Part shown: positions 45,056 to 53,686 of the stretch, piece by piece
Numbering within the stretch: the first letter of the stretch is position 1
Layout of the letters: every line of letters begins with the position of its first letter
Source: an uncultured SAR86 cluster bacterium
GTDB lineage: Bacteria > Pseudomonadota > Gammaproteobacteria > Magnimaribacterales > D2472
Reading direction: 5' to 3'
NCBI GenBank assembly: GCA_902593675.1
Contig: CACJJI010000003.1
Location: 1-64,000 of the forward strand
Length of the DNA stretch: 64,000 nt
The notes under the pieces: model-generated
Database searches by the model: none
What the model was told of the DNA's origin: nothing
What the model saw: the letters and a program-made list of their open reading frames with translations, nothing else
Translations under genes and position numbers: made by a program

Positions 45056-45655
45056 ATGATCTATCTTGCCTCCAAATCGCCTCGAAGAACTGAGCTTTTG
45101 CAGCAAGTTGGTATCGAACATAAAATCATCGATATTGAGGTTGACGAAAACATTAATACCTCTAATTCTCCTCAAGAAAATGTCAGAGCATTATCAGTAT
45201 TGAAATGTCAGGAAGGTGTTCGCAAGGTTATAACTGAGGACATGCCTTCTTTTCCAGTGCTTGCTGCTGATACCATTGTCGTTTTAAAAGATAAGATTTT
45301 TGGGAAACCAGAATCAGAATCTGATGCTATCGCCATGCTTCTAAAACTCTCTGACAAGACTCACGTAGTTATAACTGCTGTGACTGTTGGGATAATAAAT
45401 AAAGAGCAAGCTAAGTTTCACACTATCAGCGTTTCATCAGATGTTGAGTTTGCAAAGTTAACTGGGGATGATTGTAAAGAGTATTGCAAAACCCAGGAGC
45501 CGTTTGATAAAGCCGGCAGTTATGGGATTCAAGGGTATGGATCTGCTTTTATCAAAAAAATTAATGGCAGTTATTCCAATATTGTTGGTTTGCCAATACA
45601 TGAGGTGGTTGAACTTTTAAAAGAATTGGGGATTTCTTATTGGAATAAAAAATAG
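45056..45655 (+). CDS. maf: Maf-family nucleotide pyrophosphatase
   Basis: A 199-aa protein. LASKSPRRTELLQQVGIEHK is the Maf signature, VLAADTIVVLKDKIFGKPES the catalytic Asp segment, and EPFDKAGSYGIQGYGSAFIK the C-terminal motif. The Maf/YhdE branch hydrolyses dTTP and UTP; closely related YceF acts on m7GTP. The pattern YGIQGYG fits the YhdE branch. It may clear damaged or modified nucleotides and delays septation when overproduced. Confidence 0.93.
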   Translation: MIYLASKSPRRTELLQQVGIEHKIIDIEVDENINTSNSPQENVRALSVLKCQEGVRKVITEDMPSFPVLAADTIVVLKDKIFGKPESESDAIAMLLKLSDKTHVVITAVTVGIINKEQAKFHTISVSSDVEFAKLTGDDCKEYCKTQEPFDKAGSYGIQGYGSAFIKKINGSYSNIVGLPIHEVVELLKELGISYWNKK

Positions 45656-45660
45656 CCTTT

Positions 45661-46809
45661 TTAAATTTTTTGAATGCCAGATGCATGCAAAATAAAATTT
45701 TTCTTTAAAAAGCTGAGCTTATCTACCACCTTTAAGCCAGAGTTACGACCCAATCTGAGATAGGGATTATCTTGTTGGAAAAGATTGAAGAGGAAATCGA
45801 CGCCCCTAATCATTGATGCATTAAGGGTTTTTCTTCTTAGCTCATATTTCTTTAGCAAAGCTAATTGTCCTATATCTTTTTCTGCATTAATTGCTCGCTC
45901 AATTTCTTCAGCAAGAATAATCGCATCCGAAATACCCAAATTAATACCTTGACCAGCTAAAGGGTGAATGGAATGAGCTGCATCAGCGATTACACAAACA
46001 CCTTTATCACAGTATTCATCTAGGTGATGAGCTGAAAGCGGGAATGAGAGCAATTCGCTAGTTGCTTGTATTTTACAAGACAGTTTTTTTTCAAACTTTT
46101 GTAACTGAGTGGAAAGATTATCTAATGTTAAATCATGAGCAAGCTCTTTTGGCATAGACCATACTACGGAGAATTGATTTATCTCAGTGCCATTCTTATA
46201 TGGCATTAATGCAAAAATTTCTTTTTCATGAAACACTTGAATTGCCTCTTCAGCATTCAGTTCTGGAATTTCAACCAAGAATGTTTTAGCTACCTGTTCA
46301 TAATCTTTAGAGAAATTTTCTGACGCTATCGACTTTGCCAAAGTGGAATTTCTGCCTTCAGCAATTACGAGAAGATTAGTTTCTAAGGTCGAGCCATTAC
46401 TTAGAGAGGCCTGAATGCCTGATTCCATTGATTTAAAAGAAGTGATCTCATCGCCAATAGATATTGAGCTTTCAACCTTTTTAATCAAAGCTTCTCTTAA
46501 ATCATTGAAACTAAAAACCTTCGCCAAATAATCAATGTTGGCCTCATCACAATTAAATGATAATTTGCCAGATCCATAACCATCAAATATATTCATTCTT
46601 TGAATTAAAGAAGAGGTAGTTGAAACTCCGAGACAATCAAGTCTTTCACTAGCGCTTAAGTTTAAAGTTAAAGACCTAATGTGATCATTTTCTGAAGAAG
46701 CAAAAGGCTTTTTCTCAATAATTTTAAAAGGTATTTCTCTTGCTGCAAGCTCAAGACCTAGAAAGGATCCTACAATCCCTCCCCCAGAAATCAATACAGA
46801 TTGCGACAT
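45661..46809 (-). CDS. ubiH: UbiH/UbiF-type FAD-dependent hydroxylase
   Basis: A 382-aa flavoprotein monooxygenase of ubiquinone synthesis. SGGGIVGSFLGLELAAREIP is the FAD-binding GxGxxG, and CVIADAAHSIHPLAGQGINL the GD-like motif with the UbiH-family signature. LLVIAEGRNSTLAKS is the DG-like motif with Glu in place of Asp. It lies eight bases downstream of pepP, as ubiH does in E. coli, so ubiH is preferred to ubiF or visC. The reaction hydroxylates an aromatic ring position of the quinone precursor. Confidence 0.9.
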   Translation of the reverse strand: MSQSVLISGGGIVGSFLGLELAAREIPFKIIEKKPFASSENDHIRSLTLNLSASERLDCLGVSTTSSLIQRMNIFDGYGSGKLSFNCDEANIDYLAKVFSFNDLREALIKKVESSISIGDEITSFKSMESGIQASLSNGSTLETNLLVIAEGRNSTLAKSIASENFSKDYEQVAKTFLVEIPELNAEEAIQVFHEKEIFALMPYKNGTEINQFSVVWSMPKELAHDLTLDNLSTQLQKFEKKLSCKIQATSELLSFPLSAHHLDEYCDKGVCVIADAAHSIHPLAGQGINLGISDAIILAEEIERAINAEKDIGQLALLKKYELRRKTLNASMIRGVDFLFNLFQQDNPYLRLGRNSGLKVVDKLSFLKKNFILHASGIQKI

Positions 46810-46816
46810 ACAAACT

Positions 46817-48112
46817 TTAAGCCATTAATGCTTCTATCTCTTTAGGATCAGAAGGAACAAAAGCAGTGAGATTTTCATTGCCTTCAGCAGTCACTAAAAT
46901 ATCATCTTCGATCCTAATGCCTATTCCTTTCCATTTATCTTCAACGTCTGAAGATGATGAAATGTAGATACCTGGCTCTACCGTGGTAACCATGCCGGGC
47001 TTGAACTTCATATAATCACCATCTTCCATATAATCGCCAGCATCATGAACATCTATGCCTAACCAGTGGCCTATTTTATGCATGTAAAAATCCTTAAATG
47101 CTCCAGCCGCATGAAGTTCCTCCATTGAACCCTGTAATATTCCAAGATCAATTAGCCCCTGCGTAATTACCTTTTCTGAAATTATCTGTGCATCCATAAC
47201 GTTATTATTTGTAGAAATTGCTTCAATACTTTTCAATTGGGCCTCTAAAACAACTTCATAAATAGCTAGTTGTGGAGCAGTAAACTTACCGTTAATTGGA
47301 TAGGTTCTAGTAATATCTGAGGCATATAATTCAAATTCACATCCAGCATCAACTAGAAGCAACTCCCCGTCTTTTAGTGGTTTTGAGTTTTCTACATAAT
47401 GAAGAACGCAAGCATTTTCTCCGCCAGCTACAATCGGTGTATAAGCAGAAAAACGTCCTCCTCTTTTTGAGAATTCATACTGATAAAATGCCTCCATTTC
47501 TTGCTCTGTCATACCTGGCTTTACAAATTTCATCGCCTCAACATGCGCTTCAGCAGAGATTTGACAAGCCTTTTTCATTATTTTGATTTCATCTTCATCC
47601 TTGATAAGTCTTTGATTACCAACTTTGGATGATGCATCGGCAATATCAATGGCTGAACTGTGCCTATCTTTTGATTTAGCAGATTTAATCCATTCAATAA
47701 TATCTGCATCCAATGTCTGGCTCTTTCCTACAGGATAAAAAACTTGATTGTGGCCGGCCAGCAGATCGGGAAGTCTTTGATCTATTTCGGTATTATTAAA
47801 AGCAAGATCAAAGCCATGATCTTTCATGGCGCCCTCAGGACCAGCTCTGTAACCATCCCAAATTTCCTTTAATTCATCTTTTTCTGGAACAAAAGCAATT
47901 GATTGAACGTTATTTTTTTCATTAATTAGAAGTACCAAAGTTGATTCAGCCTCATTGAAACCAGTTAGATACCAAAAATTGCTATCTTGCCTAAAAGCAT
48001 GAGATGAATCTGCATTTCTGTATTGCATTGAAGCGCCTGCAATCACCACGGCGGAATTTTTAGGTAACATTGAACCCAATTTAACTCTTCTTTCTGAATA
48101 TGTGTTTTTCAT
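46817..48112 (-). CDS. pepP: Xaa-Pro aminopeptidase
   Basis: A 431-aa metallopeptidase. An aminopeptidase-P N-terminal domain (1-130, YRNADSSHAFRQDSNFWYLT) precedes a pita-bread catalytic domain. Metal ligands are the Asp of LLVDAGCEFELYASDITRTY, the His of HKIGHWLGIDVHD, Glu of TTVEPGIYIS and Glu of GIGIRIEDDILVT. It removes N-terminal residues preceding proline. It starts the pepP-ubiH operon and is divergent from the zapA locus, the classical gammaproteobacterial order. Confidence 0.97.
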   Translation of the reverse strand: MKNTYSERRVKLGSMLPKNSAVVIAGASMQYRNADSSHAFRQDSNFWYLTGFNEAESTLVLLINEKNNVQSIAFVPEKDELKEIWDGYRAGPEGAMKDHGFDLAFNNTEIDQRLPDLLAGHNQVFYPVGKSQTLDADIIEWIKSAKSKDRHSSAIDIADASSKVGNQRLIKDEDEIKIMKKACQISAEAHVEAMKFVKPGMTEQEMEAFYQYEFSKRGGRFSAYTPIVAGGENACVLHYVENSKPLKDGELLLVDAGCEFELYASDITRTYPINGKFTAPQLAIYEVVLEAQLKSIEAISTNNNVMDAQIISEKVITQGLIDLGILQGSMEELHAAGAFKDFYMHKIGHWLGIDVHDAGDYMEDGDYMKFKPGMVTTVEPGIYISSSSDVEDKWKGIGIRIEDDILVTAEGNENLTAFVPSDPKEIEALMA

Positions 48113-48183
48113 GTGCTAATTCTACTCTTTTCTCTTTCAAACTTCCCTATTTACATACTAAGACTTAAACTTAGCATATCTAT

Positions 48184-48396
48184 ATGAGTGAAGATTCAAA
48201 AAGTTCAATTAGTATTTTAATAAAAAGCACAGAAAAGCTTTTAAAAAGGTTCAATGAACAAAAAGGTATTATTGATGCTTACATCAAAAAAGAGAGAGAA
48301 TGGAAGAAACATAAGCTTATTCAAGCAAATGAAATCAAAAAGCTAGAAAAAGTGAATACCAAGCTAGCCAAAATTATCAAATCACATGAGAAATAA
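48184..48396 (+). CDS. small coiled-coil protein next to zapA (TIGR02449-like)
   Basis: A 70-aa charged helical protein. Heptad spacing runs through LIKSTEKLLKRFNEQKGIID and KHKLIQANEIKKLEKVNTKL, so a coiled coil over most of its length is likely, in the style of ZapB. Gammaproteobacteria often carry a small coiled-coil gene of the TIGR02449 family directly before zapA, and this fits that place. It overlaps zapA by 11 bases, implying coupled translation and a division role, which is inference. Confidence 0.7.
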   Translation: MSEDSKSSISILIKSTEKLLKRFNEQKGIIDAYIKKEREWKKHKLIQANEIKKLEKVNTKLAKIIKSHEK

Positions 48397-48655
48397 AGAA
48401 ATTTTAGATCTAATGATCATGGGCAAAAAGATATCGATTGCTTGTCCGCCAAAAGACAAGGAAGGTTTAATCAATGCAGCTGAAATATTAAATGAGCATA
48501 TAGAATCAATTCCGGATAAATCAAATGCCTTAATTTTGACGAGCTTAGATTTGGCTTTTAAAAGTCAACTTCCTCAAGAAGGAAGCACGCTTTCAAAGAC
48601 TGAGGAAAAAAATCTCAACGATCTCATTGCAAAAATTAAGCAATCTATGAGTTAA
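48386..48655 (+). CDS. zapA: cell division protein ZapA
   Basis: An 89-aa ZapA. EILDLMIMGKKISIACPPKD is the N-terminal beta-hairpin region with LMIMGKxISIxCPP, and EGLINAAEILNEHIESI leads into the long dimerising helix. The length is slightly below E. coli (109). It binds and bundles FtsZ filaments. The next features are the 6S RNA and ygfA in conserved order. Confidence 0.92.
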   Translation: MRNKEILDLMIMGKKISIACPPKDKEGLINAAEILNEHIESIPDKSNALILTSLDLAFKSQLPQEGSTLSKTEEKNLNDLIAKIKQSMS

Positions 48656-48696
48656 AATAATCTTCTTTTATAAATCAGCTGATCTATAATGTAATC

Positions 48697-48865
48697 AACT
48701 GGTTCATTCGCCAACTTATCGAGATTCTTTGAACCGATAATATAATTAAAGGTGATTTTCCACTGCTGTTGTTGTGCATTACCATTGAGGGAAGCCTGAT
48801 GCAGTATGAGCTTCACCACCTGAGCTTTCGGTTCAGGTAACGATGAGTAGCGGTGAATTGGTTAT
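48697..48865 (+). ncRNA. ssrS: 6S RNA
   Basis: Located between zapA and ygfA, the standard gammaproteobacterial position. A TATAAT at 48685-48690 sets the start near 48697. AACTGGTTCA (48697-48706) pairs with TGAATTGGTT (48854-48863), and CTTATCG (48715-48721) with CGATGAG (48841-48847), giving the long closing stem. TTTGAACC on the 5' side and CGGTTCAGGTAA on the 3' side flank the central bubble as in known 6S RNAs. It mimics an open promoter and holds sigma-70 RNA polymerase. The exact 3' end is estimated. Confidence 0.85.
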
Positions 48866-48879
48866 TAGTTAATTGAAGC

Positions 48880-49446
48880 GTGAAAGCCAAATATAGAAAT
48901 TCTATTCTCCAAAAAAGAAATGCTTTAGGTTTAACTGAAGCTTCAAACCTCTCAAACACAATTTTAAAAATAGCCGACTTAGAATTGAACTTGAGTATGA
49001 TCAAAACTTTAGGAAGTTATTTTTCTACAAAGAATGAAGTCAATCCAGAAATTCTTACTCACACAAGAGTTAAAAAGAACCTTTTAACAACATTCCCAAG
49101 AGTTGGGTCCAATCATTCAATGCGTTTAATTGCCCCTCAGAATTTAAAGCAACTCTGCAAAAATAAATATGGCATTTTCGAACCATCAGATGGAGTCGAA
49201 ATACACCCAATTGATCATGAGATTATAATCATTCCAACAGTTGGTATAGATAAAAATGGTTATAGGCTTGGATATGGTGGAGGTTACTATGACAGGTTTT
49301 TAGAATCTGTTATTCAAAGCAACAATAGGCCCCTATTAGTTGGTTTAATTTATGATTTTCAATTTATTGATGACTCCATCAGTGAATCACATGATTTAAA
49401 ATTAGATATAGCATTTTCAGAGCTTCAAATTAAAAAATTTACTTAG
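48880..49446 (+). CDS. ygfA: 5-formyltetrahydrofolate cyclo-ligase
   Basis: A 188-aa enzyme starting at GTG. KYRNSILQKRNAL is the N-terminal motif, YFSTKNEVNPEIL the substrate segment, IIIPTVGIDKNGYRLGYGGG the conserved ATP/Mg site and YYDRFLES its continuation. It converts 5-formyl-THF to 5,10-methenyl-THF. It lies just after 6S RNA and is probably made from the same transcript, as in E. coli. Confidence 0.95.
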   Translation: MKAKYRNSILQKRNALGLTEASNLSNTILKIADLELNLSMIKTLGSYFSTKNEVNPEILTHTRVKKNLLTTFPRVGSNHSMRLIAPQNLKQLCKNKYGIFEPSDGVEIHPIDHEIIIIPTVGIDKNGYRLGYGGGYYDRFLESVIQSNNRPLLVGLIYDFQFIDDSISESHDLKLDIAFSELQIKKFT

Positions 49447-49462
49447 CTATCGAATTTCTTTT

Positions 49463-50584
49463 TTAAATTTCCAATTTAGCTGCAAAGCTAAAAATATCAT
49501 TTGCAAGAATATCGGGGTTCTCTAATGCTGCAAAATGGCCTCCTGGATATTGATTCCATTGAACAATATTGTAAATCTTTTCTGCCCAGGCTCTTGGTGG
49601 TCTAGCAATTTCATTTTCAAAGATAGCTCCAGCCATCGGCTGAGATACTGGATTAAATGTAAATCCTAATGGGCCATTCTCAAAATAAAATCTTGCTGAG
49701 GAAGTTATAGATTCTGTATACCAATATAAAGATACGATAGCCAAAATCTCATCAAGCGATACAACCAGTTTGTCTGTATCTTCTTTTGTCCAGCCATGAA
49801 ATTTCTCAATGATCCATGCAGCCAAGCCAACTGGAGAATCATTTAAGCCATATCCAACTGTTTGGGGCTTAGTACTTTGAATTGCGAAATATCCGTATCC
49901 TGTTGCTTGATATTTTTCTATATTTTTCATGCCCTCAGCTTCCTCAGCCGAGACTCCCTCCAGGGGGTCTTGTCCTTCGGGTGGAAAAGCTATAACTAAA
50001 TTTAAATGAATGCCTAAACAATTTTCTGGAAAAAGTTCTGCTATCCACTTTGTTATCATTGAGCCCCAATCCCCTCCCTGAGCAATATATTTTCCATAAC
50101 CTAAAGCAAGCATTAACTCATTTTCAAGTTTAGCAACCTCCTGAGCATTCATGCCACGCTTAGTGGGCTTATCTGAAAACCCATACCCTGGGATTGCCGG
50201 GCAGACTACATCAAATTCTATTCCATTTTTGCCATCTATTAATAGCGGCATCATTTTAAGAAATTCTTGAACGCTTCCTGGCCACCCATGCGTGAGCAAC
50301 AGTGGAATTGCATTTTTTGAACCAGATTTTTTGTGCAAGTAATGAAGCTCAAGCCCTGAGTTGGTTTTATATTTAAAACTACCAGCTTCATTTAATTTTG
50401 CTTCATGTTTTCTCCAATCAAAACTATCCCTCCAAGTTTTGACTGCTTCTTGAAGGTAAGATTTCTTTGTACCAAGAGCCCATCGATTATCATTAATTTC
50501 ATCGGGCCATCGAGTTAAATCTATTTTTTTATTTAATAGTTCGATTTTTTCATTAGGAATAAAAATTTCAAATTCTTTAATCAC
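49463..50584 (-). CDS. epoxide hydrolase (EHN-containing alpha/beta hydrolase)
   Basis: A 373-aa hydrolase. An N-terminal EHN domain (1-110, LNKKIDLTRWPDEIND) covers the alpha/beta core. LLTHGWPGSVQEFLKMMPLL is the oxyanion loop HGWPG, IAQGGDWGSMITKWIAELFP holds the nucleophilic Asp (about 175), and YPGGHFAALENPDIL the catalytic His. Two lid Tyr are available (YWYTESI). Microsomal-type epoxide hydrolases have this architecture. The substrate is unknown. The gene starts one base inside the ilvA stop. Confidence 0.9.
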   Translation of the reverse strand: MIKEFEIFIPNEKIELLNKKIDLTRWPDEINDNRWALGTKKSYLQEAVKTWRDSFDWRKHEAKLNEAGSFKYKTNSGLELHYLHKKSGSKNAIPLLLTHGWPGSVQEFLKMMPLLIDGKNGIEFDVVCPAIPGYGFSDKPTKRGMNAQEVAKLENELMLALGYGKYIAQGGDWGSMITKWIAELFPENCLGIHLNLVIAFPPEGQDPLEGVSAEEAEGMKNIEKYQATGYGYFAIQSTKPQTVGYGLNDSPVGLAAWIIEKFHGWTKEDTDKLVVSLDEILAIVSLYWYTESITSSARFYFENGPLGFTFNPVSQPMAGAIFENEIARPPRAWAEKIYNIVQWNQYPGGHFAALENPDILANDIFSFAAKLEI

Positions 50585-52131
50585 TATCTTAAGAACTCCT
50601 TGTAGGCGGTATTGTCTGTTTCTTCAACAAAACTATAATCTAAGGATTTTAGATGCTTTTCTAGGGCATCCTTAGACTGACTTTTATCTTCTATGCCAAT
50701 CAGCACATTGGCAAATGCAGCTCCAAGATTTCTATAATGAAACAAAGAAATGTTCCATTTTGAACCAAAATCTTTTAAGAACCCCATCAAAGCTCCTGGC
50801 CTTACTGGAAATTGGCACCTATAGAGTCTCTCAGAATCTGTTTCTGAAATAATGCTCTTATGCCCTCCTACCATATGTCTAAGGTGGTCATTAGAAATTT
50901 GATTCTTGGTTAAATCGCTAAATTTAAACTTGCTCTTTGAAAGCTTGCTTTTGATTTGTTTGAACGCTTCTTCGTTTTCAGTTTTTATTCCTACAAGAAC
51001 ATGAGCATCTGTCTTGTTAGCAAATCTATAGTTAAACTCTGTGATCTGAGATCGCCCAAATACTCTGCAAAGCCTTAAAAAACTTCCAGGCTTTTCTGGA
51101 ATCTTGATGCTAAGAAGCTTTTCTCTATTTTCTCCAACCTCTGATCTCTCAACTATATAACTCAGTCTTTCAAAATTAACATTTGCTCCACTACTAATAG
51201 CTAGTAGGCGTTTATTTGAAATTTTTGAGGCATATTTTTTGAGTCCTGCTAAAGCAAGAGCTCCAGCAGGCTCAGAAAGAACTCTTGTATCCTCAAAAAT
51301 ATCTTTTACAGCAGCACATAGCTCATCAATACTTACAGTAATCACTCCATCGACGCATTCTTTAATAACATCAAAGTTATGTTTTCCAATGCGCTCAACT
51401 GCCACTCCATCAGCAAATAATCCAACTTCTCGCAACCTCACTCTTTTGTCGGCCTTGATTGCTTCAACCAAACAAGCTGAGTCTTCAACTTCAACACCAT
51501 AAATCTTTGTCTTTGTTTGAGTTTGAGCTGCCCATGCACTTATGCCTGCTAAAAGACCGCCTCCACCAACCGGCACAAAAATAACATCTAGGTCATTGTG
51601 CTCATCAAAGATTTCTTTTCCAACTGTGCCCTGCCCAGCTATGGTTAATGGATCATCAAATGCCTCAATAAATTCAAGTTTTTGTTCTTTTGCCATTTGT
51701 CTTGCTTTTTTGGATGCTTGATCAAAATTATCTCCATGCAACAAAACTTTAGAACCAAATCTTTTAACAGACTTTACTTTTATCTCAGGCGCAGTGACCG
51801 GCATTACTATCAAACATGGGACCTTTAATTTCTTGCATGCATTCGCAACTCCTTGAGCATGATTACCAGCAGACGCTGTTATGACTCCCCTTTTTTGTTG
51901 CTCTTTATCTAAATGAGCAATCTTATTGTATGCGCCTCTAATTTTGAAAGAAAAAATTGGCTGCATGTCTTCACGTTTTAGATAAACATCATTCTTCAAT
52001 TTACTGGATAAGTTACCAGCAAAGGTTATGGGTGTTTTTTCAGCAACATCATATACTTCAGATTTGGCAATTAAATCTAAATATTTGTTAGAAGATTTAT
52101 ATGAGCCTGATTTTTTTATTTTAAGTCGCAT
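50584..52131 (-). CDS. ilvA: threonine ammonia-lyase, biosynthetic
   Basis: A 515-aa PLP enzyme. [20 protein letters not shown] holds the PLP lysine (about 64), [15 protein letters not shown] the phosphate cup region, and [15 protein letters not shown] the glycine loop. Two C-terminal ACT-like domains (about 335-500) bind isoleucine and valine. It makes 2-oxobutanoate for isoleucine synthesis. It is divergent from rpiA, the usual order. Length equals the E. coli enzyme (514). Confidence 0.96.
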   Translation of the reverse strand: MRLKIKKSGSYKSSNKYLDLIAKSEVYDVAEKTPITFAGNLSSKLKNDVYLKREDMQPIFSFKIRGAYNKIAHLDKEQQKRGVITASAGNHAQGVANACKKLKVPCLIVMPVTAPEIKVKSVKRFGSKVLLHGDNFDQASKKARQMAKEQKLEFIEAFDDPLTIAGQGTVGKEIFDEHNDLDVIFVPVGGGGLLAGISAWAAQTQTKTKIYGVEVEDSACLVEAIKADKRVRLREVGLFADGVAVERIGKHNFDVIKECVDGVITVSIDELCAAVKDIFEDTRVLSEPAGALALAGLKKYASKISNKRLLAISSGANVNFERLSYIVERSEVGENREKLLSIKIPEKPGSFLRLCRVFGRSQITEFNYRFANKTDAHVLVGIKTENEEAFKQIKSKLSKSKFKFSDLTKNQISNDHLRHMVGGHKSIISETDSERLYRCQFPVRPGALMGFLKDFGSKWNISLFHYRNLGAAFANVLIGIEDKSQSKDALEKHLKSLDYSFVEETDNTAYKEFLR

Positions 52132-52155
52132 AATTATTTAAGTATTATACCCATA

Positions 52156-52797
52156 ATGAGCAATTCAAAATTAAATGCATCAATTGAAGCTATAGAATAT
52201 ATCAAGCCAAAAATTGGTCTTGATTCAATTATTGGAGTTGGCACTGGATCAACAGTTAATTTCTTTATTGAAGAGCTCGCAAAAATTAAGAATACATTTA
52301 AAGGTGCAGTATCTAGCTCCGAAGCTTCTACGCAATTATTAGAAAATTCTGGCATCGAAGTATTTGAATTAAATGATGTGAATGAAATTCTTGTATACGT
52401 AGATGGAGCGGATGAGGTAGACACCTTTCATAATCTTATTAAAGGTGGGGGTGGTGCGCATACTAGAGAGAAAATTGTTGCATCAGCTTCAAATGAATTT
52501 GTATGTATTGTTGATGAATCAAAATTAGTCAAAACTTTAGGCAATTTCCCTCTTCCAATTGAGGTAATAATTAAAAGCAGAAGTTATGTAGCAAGAGAAA
52601 TTGTTAAAATTGGAGGGGAGCCAGAACTAAGAAAAGATTTCTTGACTGATCAAGGCAATCAGATTTTAGATATCAAAAATTTGAAAATTGAAAATCCATT
52701 AGATCTAGAGCAAAAGATTAATTTAATACCGGGAGTGCTAGACAATGGATTGTTCGCAAAATGCAAACCTCAAAAAGTAATTGTAGGAAAAGACTAA
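52156..52797 (+). CDS. rpiA: ribose-5-phosphate isomerase A
   Basis: A 213-aa isomerase. [20 protein letters not shown] is the phosphate loop, [20 protein letters not shown] holds catalytic Asp and Lys, [10 protein letters not shown] follows, and [19 protein letters not shown] is the second motif. It interconverts ribose-5-P and ribulose-5-P. It is convergent with the glutathione peroxidase gene (4-base overlap). Confidence 0.97.
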   Translation: MSNSKLNASIEAIEYIKPKIGLDSIIGVGTGSTVNFFIEELAKIKNTFKGAVSSSEASTQLLENSGIEVFELNDVNEILVYVDGADEVDTFHNLIKGGGGAHTREKIVASASNEFVCIVDESKLVKTLGNFPLPIEVIIKSRSYVAREIVKIGGEPELRKDFLTDQGNQILDIKNLKIENPLDLEQKINLIPGVLDNGLFAKCKPQKVIVGKD

Positions 52798-53318
52798 AGT
52801 ACTGCGGTAATTGCAGACACTAGTTTCTCAGATTCTGGTGTTACTCTTGATTTGTAGTGGTCAATGACTTTACCGTCTCGACCAATTAGATATTTTGCAA
52901 AATTCCATCTGGGCTCTTTGCCAGAAGCTGCAATAAGTTTTTTGTAGAAAGGGTGAGCGTTCTTACCTTTTACCTTGGCTGTAGCAAACATTGGGAAGTC
53001 AACCCCATATTCAGTGCTACAAAATTCTGCAACTTTAGCTTCTTCTGAAAACTCTTGCTTAAAATCTCTGGATGGGATGCCTATTACAACAAAACCATCA
53101 TCTTTATATTTAGAATAAATTCTTTGCAGTGCTGCATACTGAGGTGTATAACCGCATCTGCTAGCAACATTTACAACTAATACAACATTCCCAGAATATT
53201 CACACAAGTTTTTCTCATCATCTGAATCCAAGACCCTCAGGGTGCTATTTAAGATATCAGAACAAGCAAATGCTGAGGTTGTAAATAATAAAAATGTAAG
53301 GATAAAAAGGTTTTTCAT
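52794..53318 (-). CDS. glutathione peroxidase family protein, exported
   Basis: A 174-aa thiol peroxidase with an N-terminal signal peptide ([19 protein letters not shown]), so it acts in the periplasm or membrane. [20 protein letters not shown] carries the catalytic Cys in place of selenocysteine, [11 protein letters not shown] the Gln/Asn region, and [20 protein letters not shown] the Trp-Asn part of the tetrad. It reduces lipid and other hydroperoxides, more probably with thioredoxin-type donors than glutathione. A Cys right after the signal could also be a lipobox (AFACS). Confidence 0.9.
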   Translation of the reverse strand: MKNLFILTFLLFTTSAFACSDILNSTLRVLDSDDEKNLCEYSGNVVLVVNVASRCGYTPQYAALQRIYSKYKDDGFVVIGIPSRDFKQEFSEEAKVAEFCSTEYGVDFPMFATAKVKGKNAHPFYKKLIAASGKEPRWNFAKYLIGRDGKVIDHYKSRVTPESEKLVSAITAVL

Positions 53319-53328
53319 CCTTTGAATA

Positions 53329-53418
53329 TTACACTAATGGAGAAATAGCGTAAACAGATGAAATAAATATAGAAACTAATGCAACTAACTCAACTTTTTC
53401 AACTAACTGTGATTTCAT
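53329..53418 (-). CDS. possible 29-aa membrane miniprotein
   Basis: An ATG at 53418 with AAAGG eight bases upstream opens a 29-residue frame: a charged start MKSQLVEKVELV, then a hydrophobic segment ALVSIFISSVYAISPLV. The layout of a single-pass membrane peptide, the ribosome-binding site and the hairpin leader upstream (53441-53460) favour translation. It ends ten bases before the glutathione peroxidase gene on the same strand. No family is recognised and the size makes chance possible. Confidence 0.4.
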   Translation of the reverse strand: MKSQLVEKVELVALVSIFISSVYAISPLV

Positions 53419-53686
53419 AACTAACCTTTTTTTTAAGAGGTGGAGGGCGTTAGCCCTCCATAATTCCAGAGAATTACCAACAAATCATAGGGGGAGAGAA
53501 GTGTTGGTAAATGTTATTATATATATTTATATTAATATATCAATATAATTGATAAATAAATTTTAATTATTTTTATATATAAATATTTTCTATTTTTATA
53601 ATAAATATGCTTAGAATAAACATATTTCAGCCCAAAGCCCTAAAAATATATATAATTTCAGATTAATTTTTAATCCAGAGATAATT
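53419..53686. other. AT-rich intergenic region with a strong hairpin
   Basis: No gene fits here. A perfect 8-bp hairpin lies at 53441-53460 (TGGAGGGC, GTTA loop, GCCCTCCA). It is not followed by a T run on either strand, so it is not a classical terminator; on the minus strand it lies in the leader of the 29-aa reading frame, before an A8 tract. The rest (53500-53650) is almost all A and T and probably contains the promoter of the FadB-like gene. Confidence 0.5.

Noticed and set aside
53441-53460. Rho-independent terminator
   Set aside because: The hairpin is strong but lacks a T run after it on either strand.
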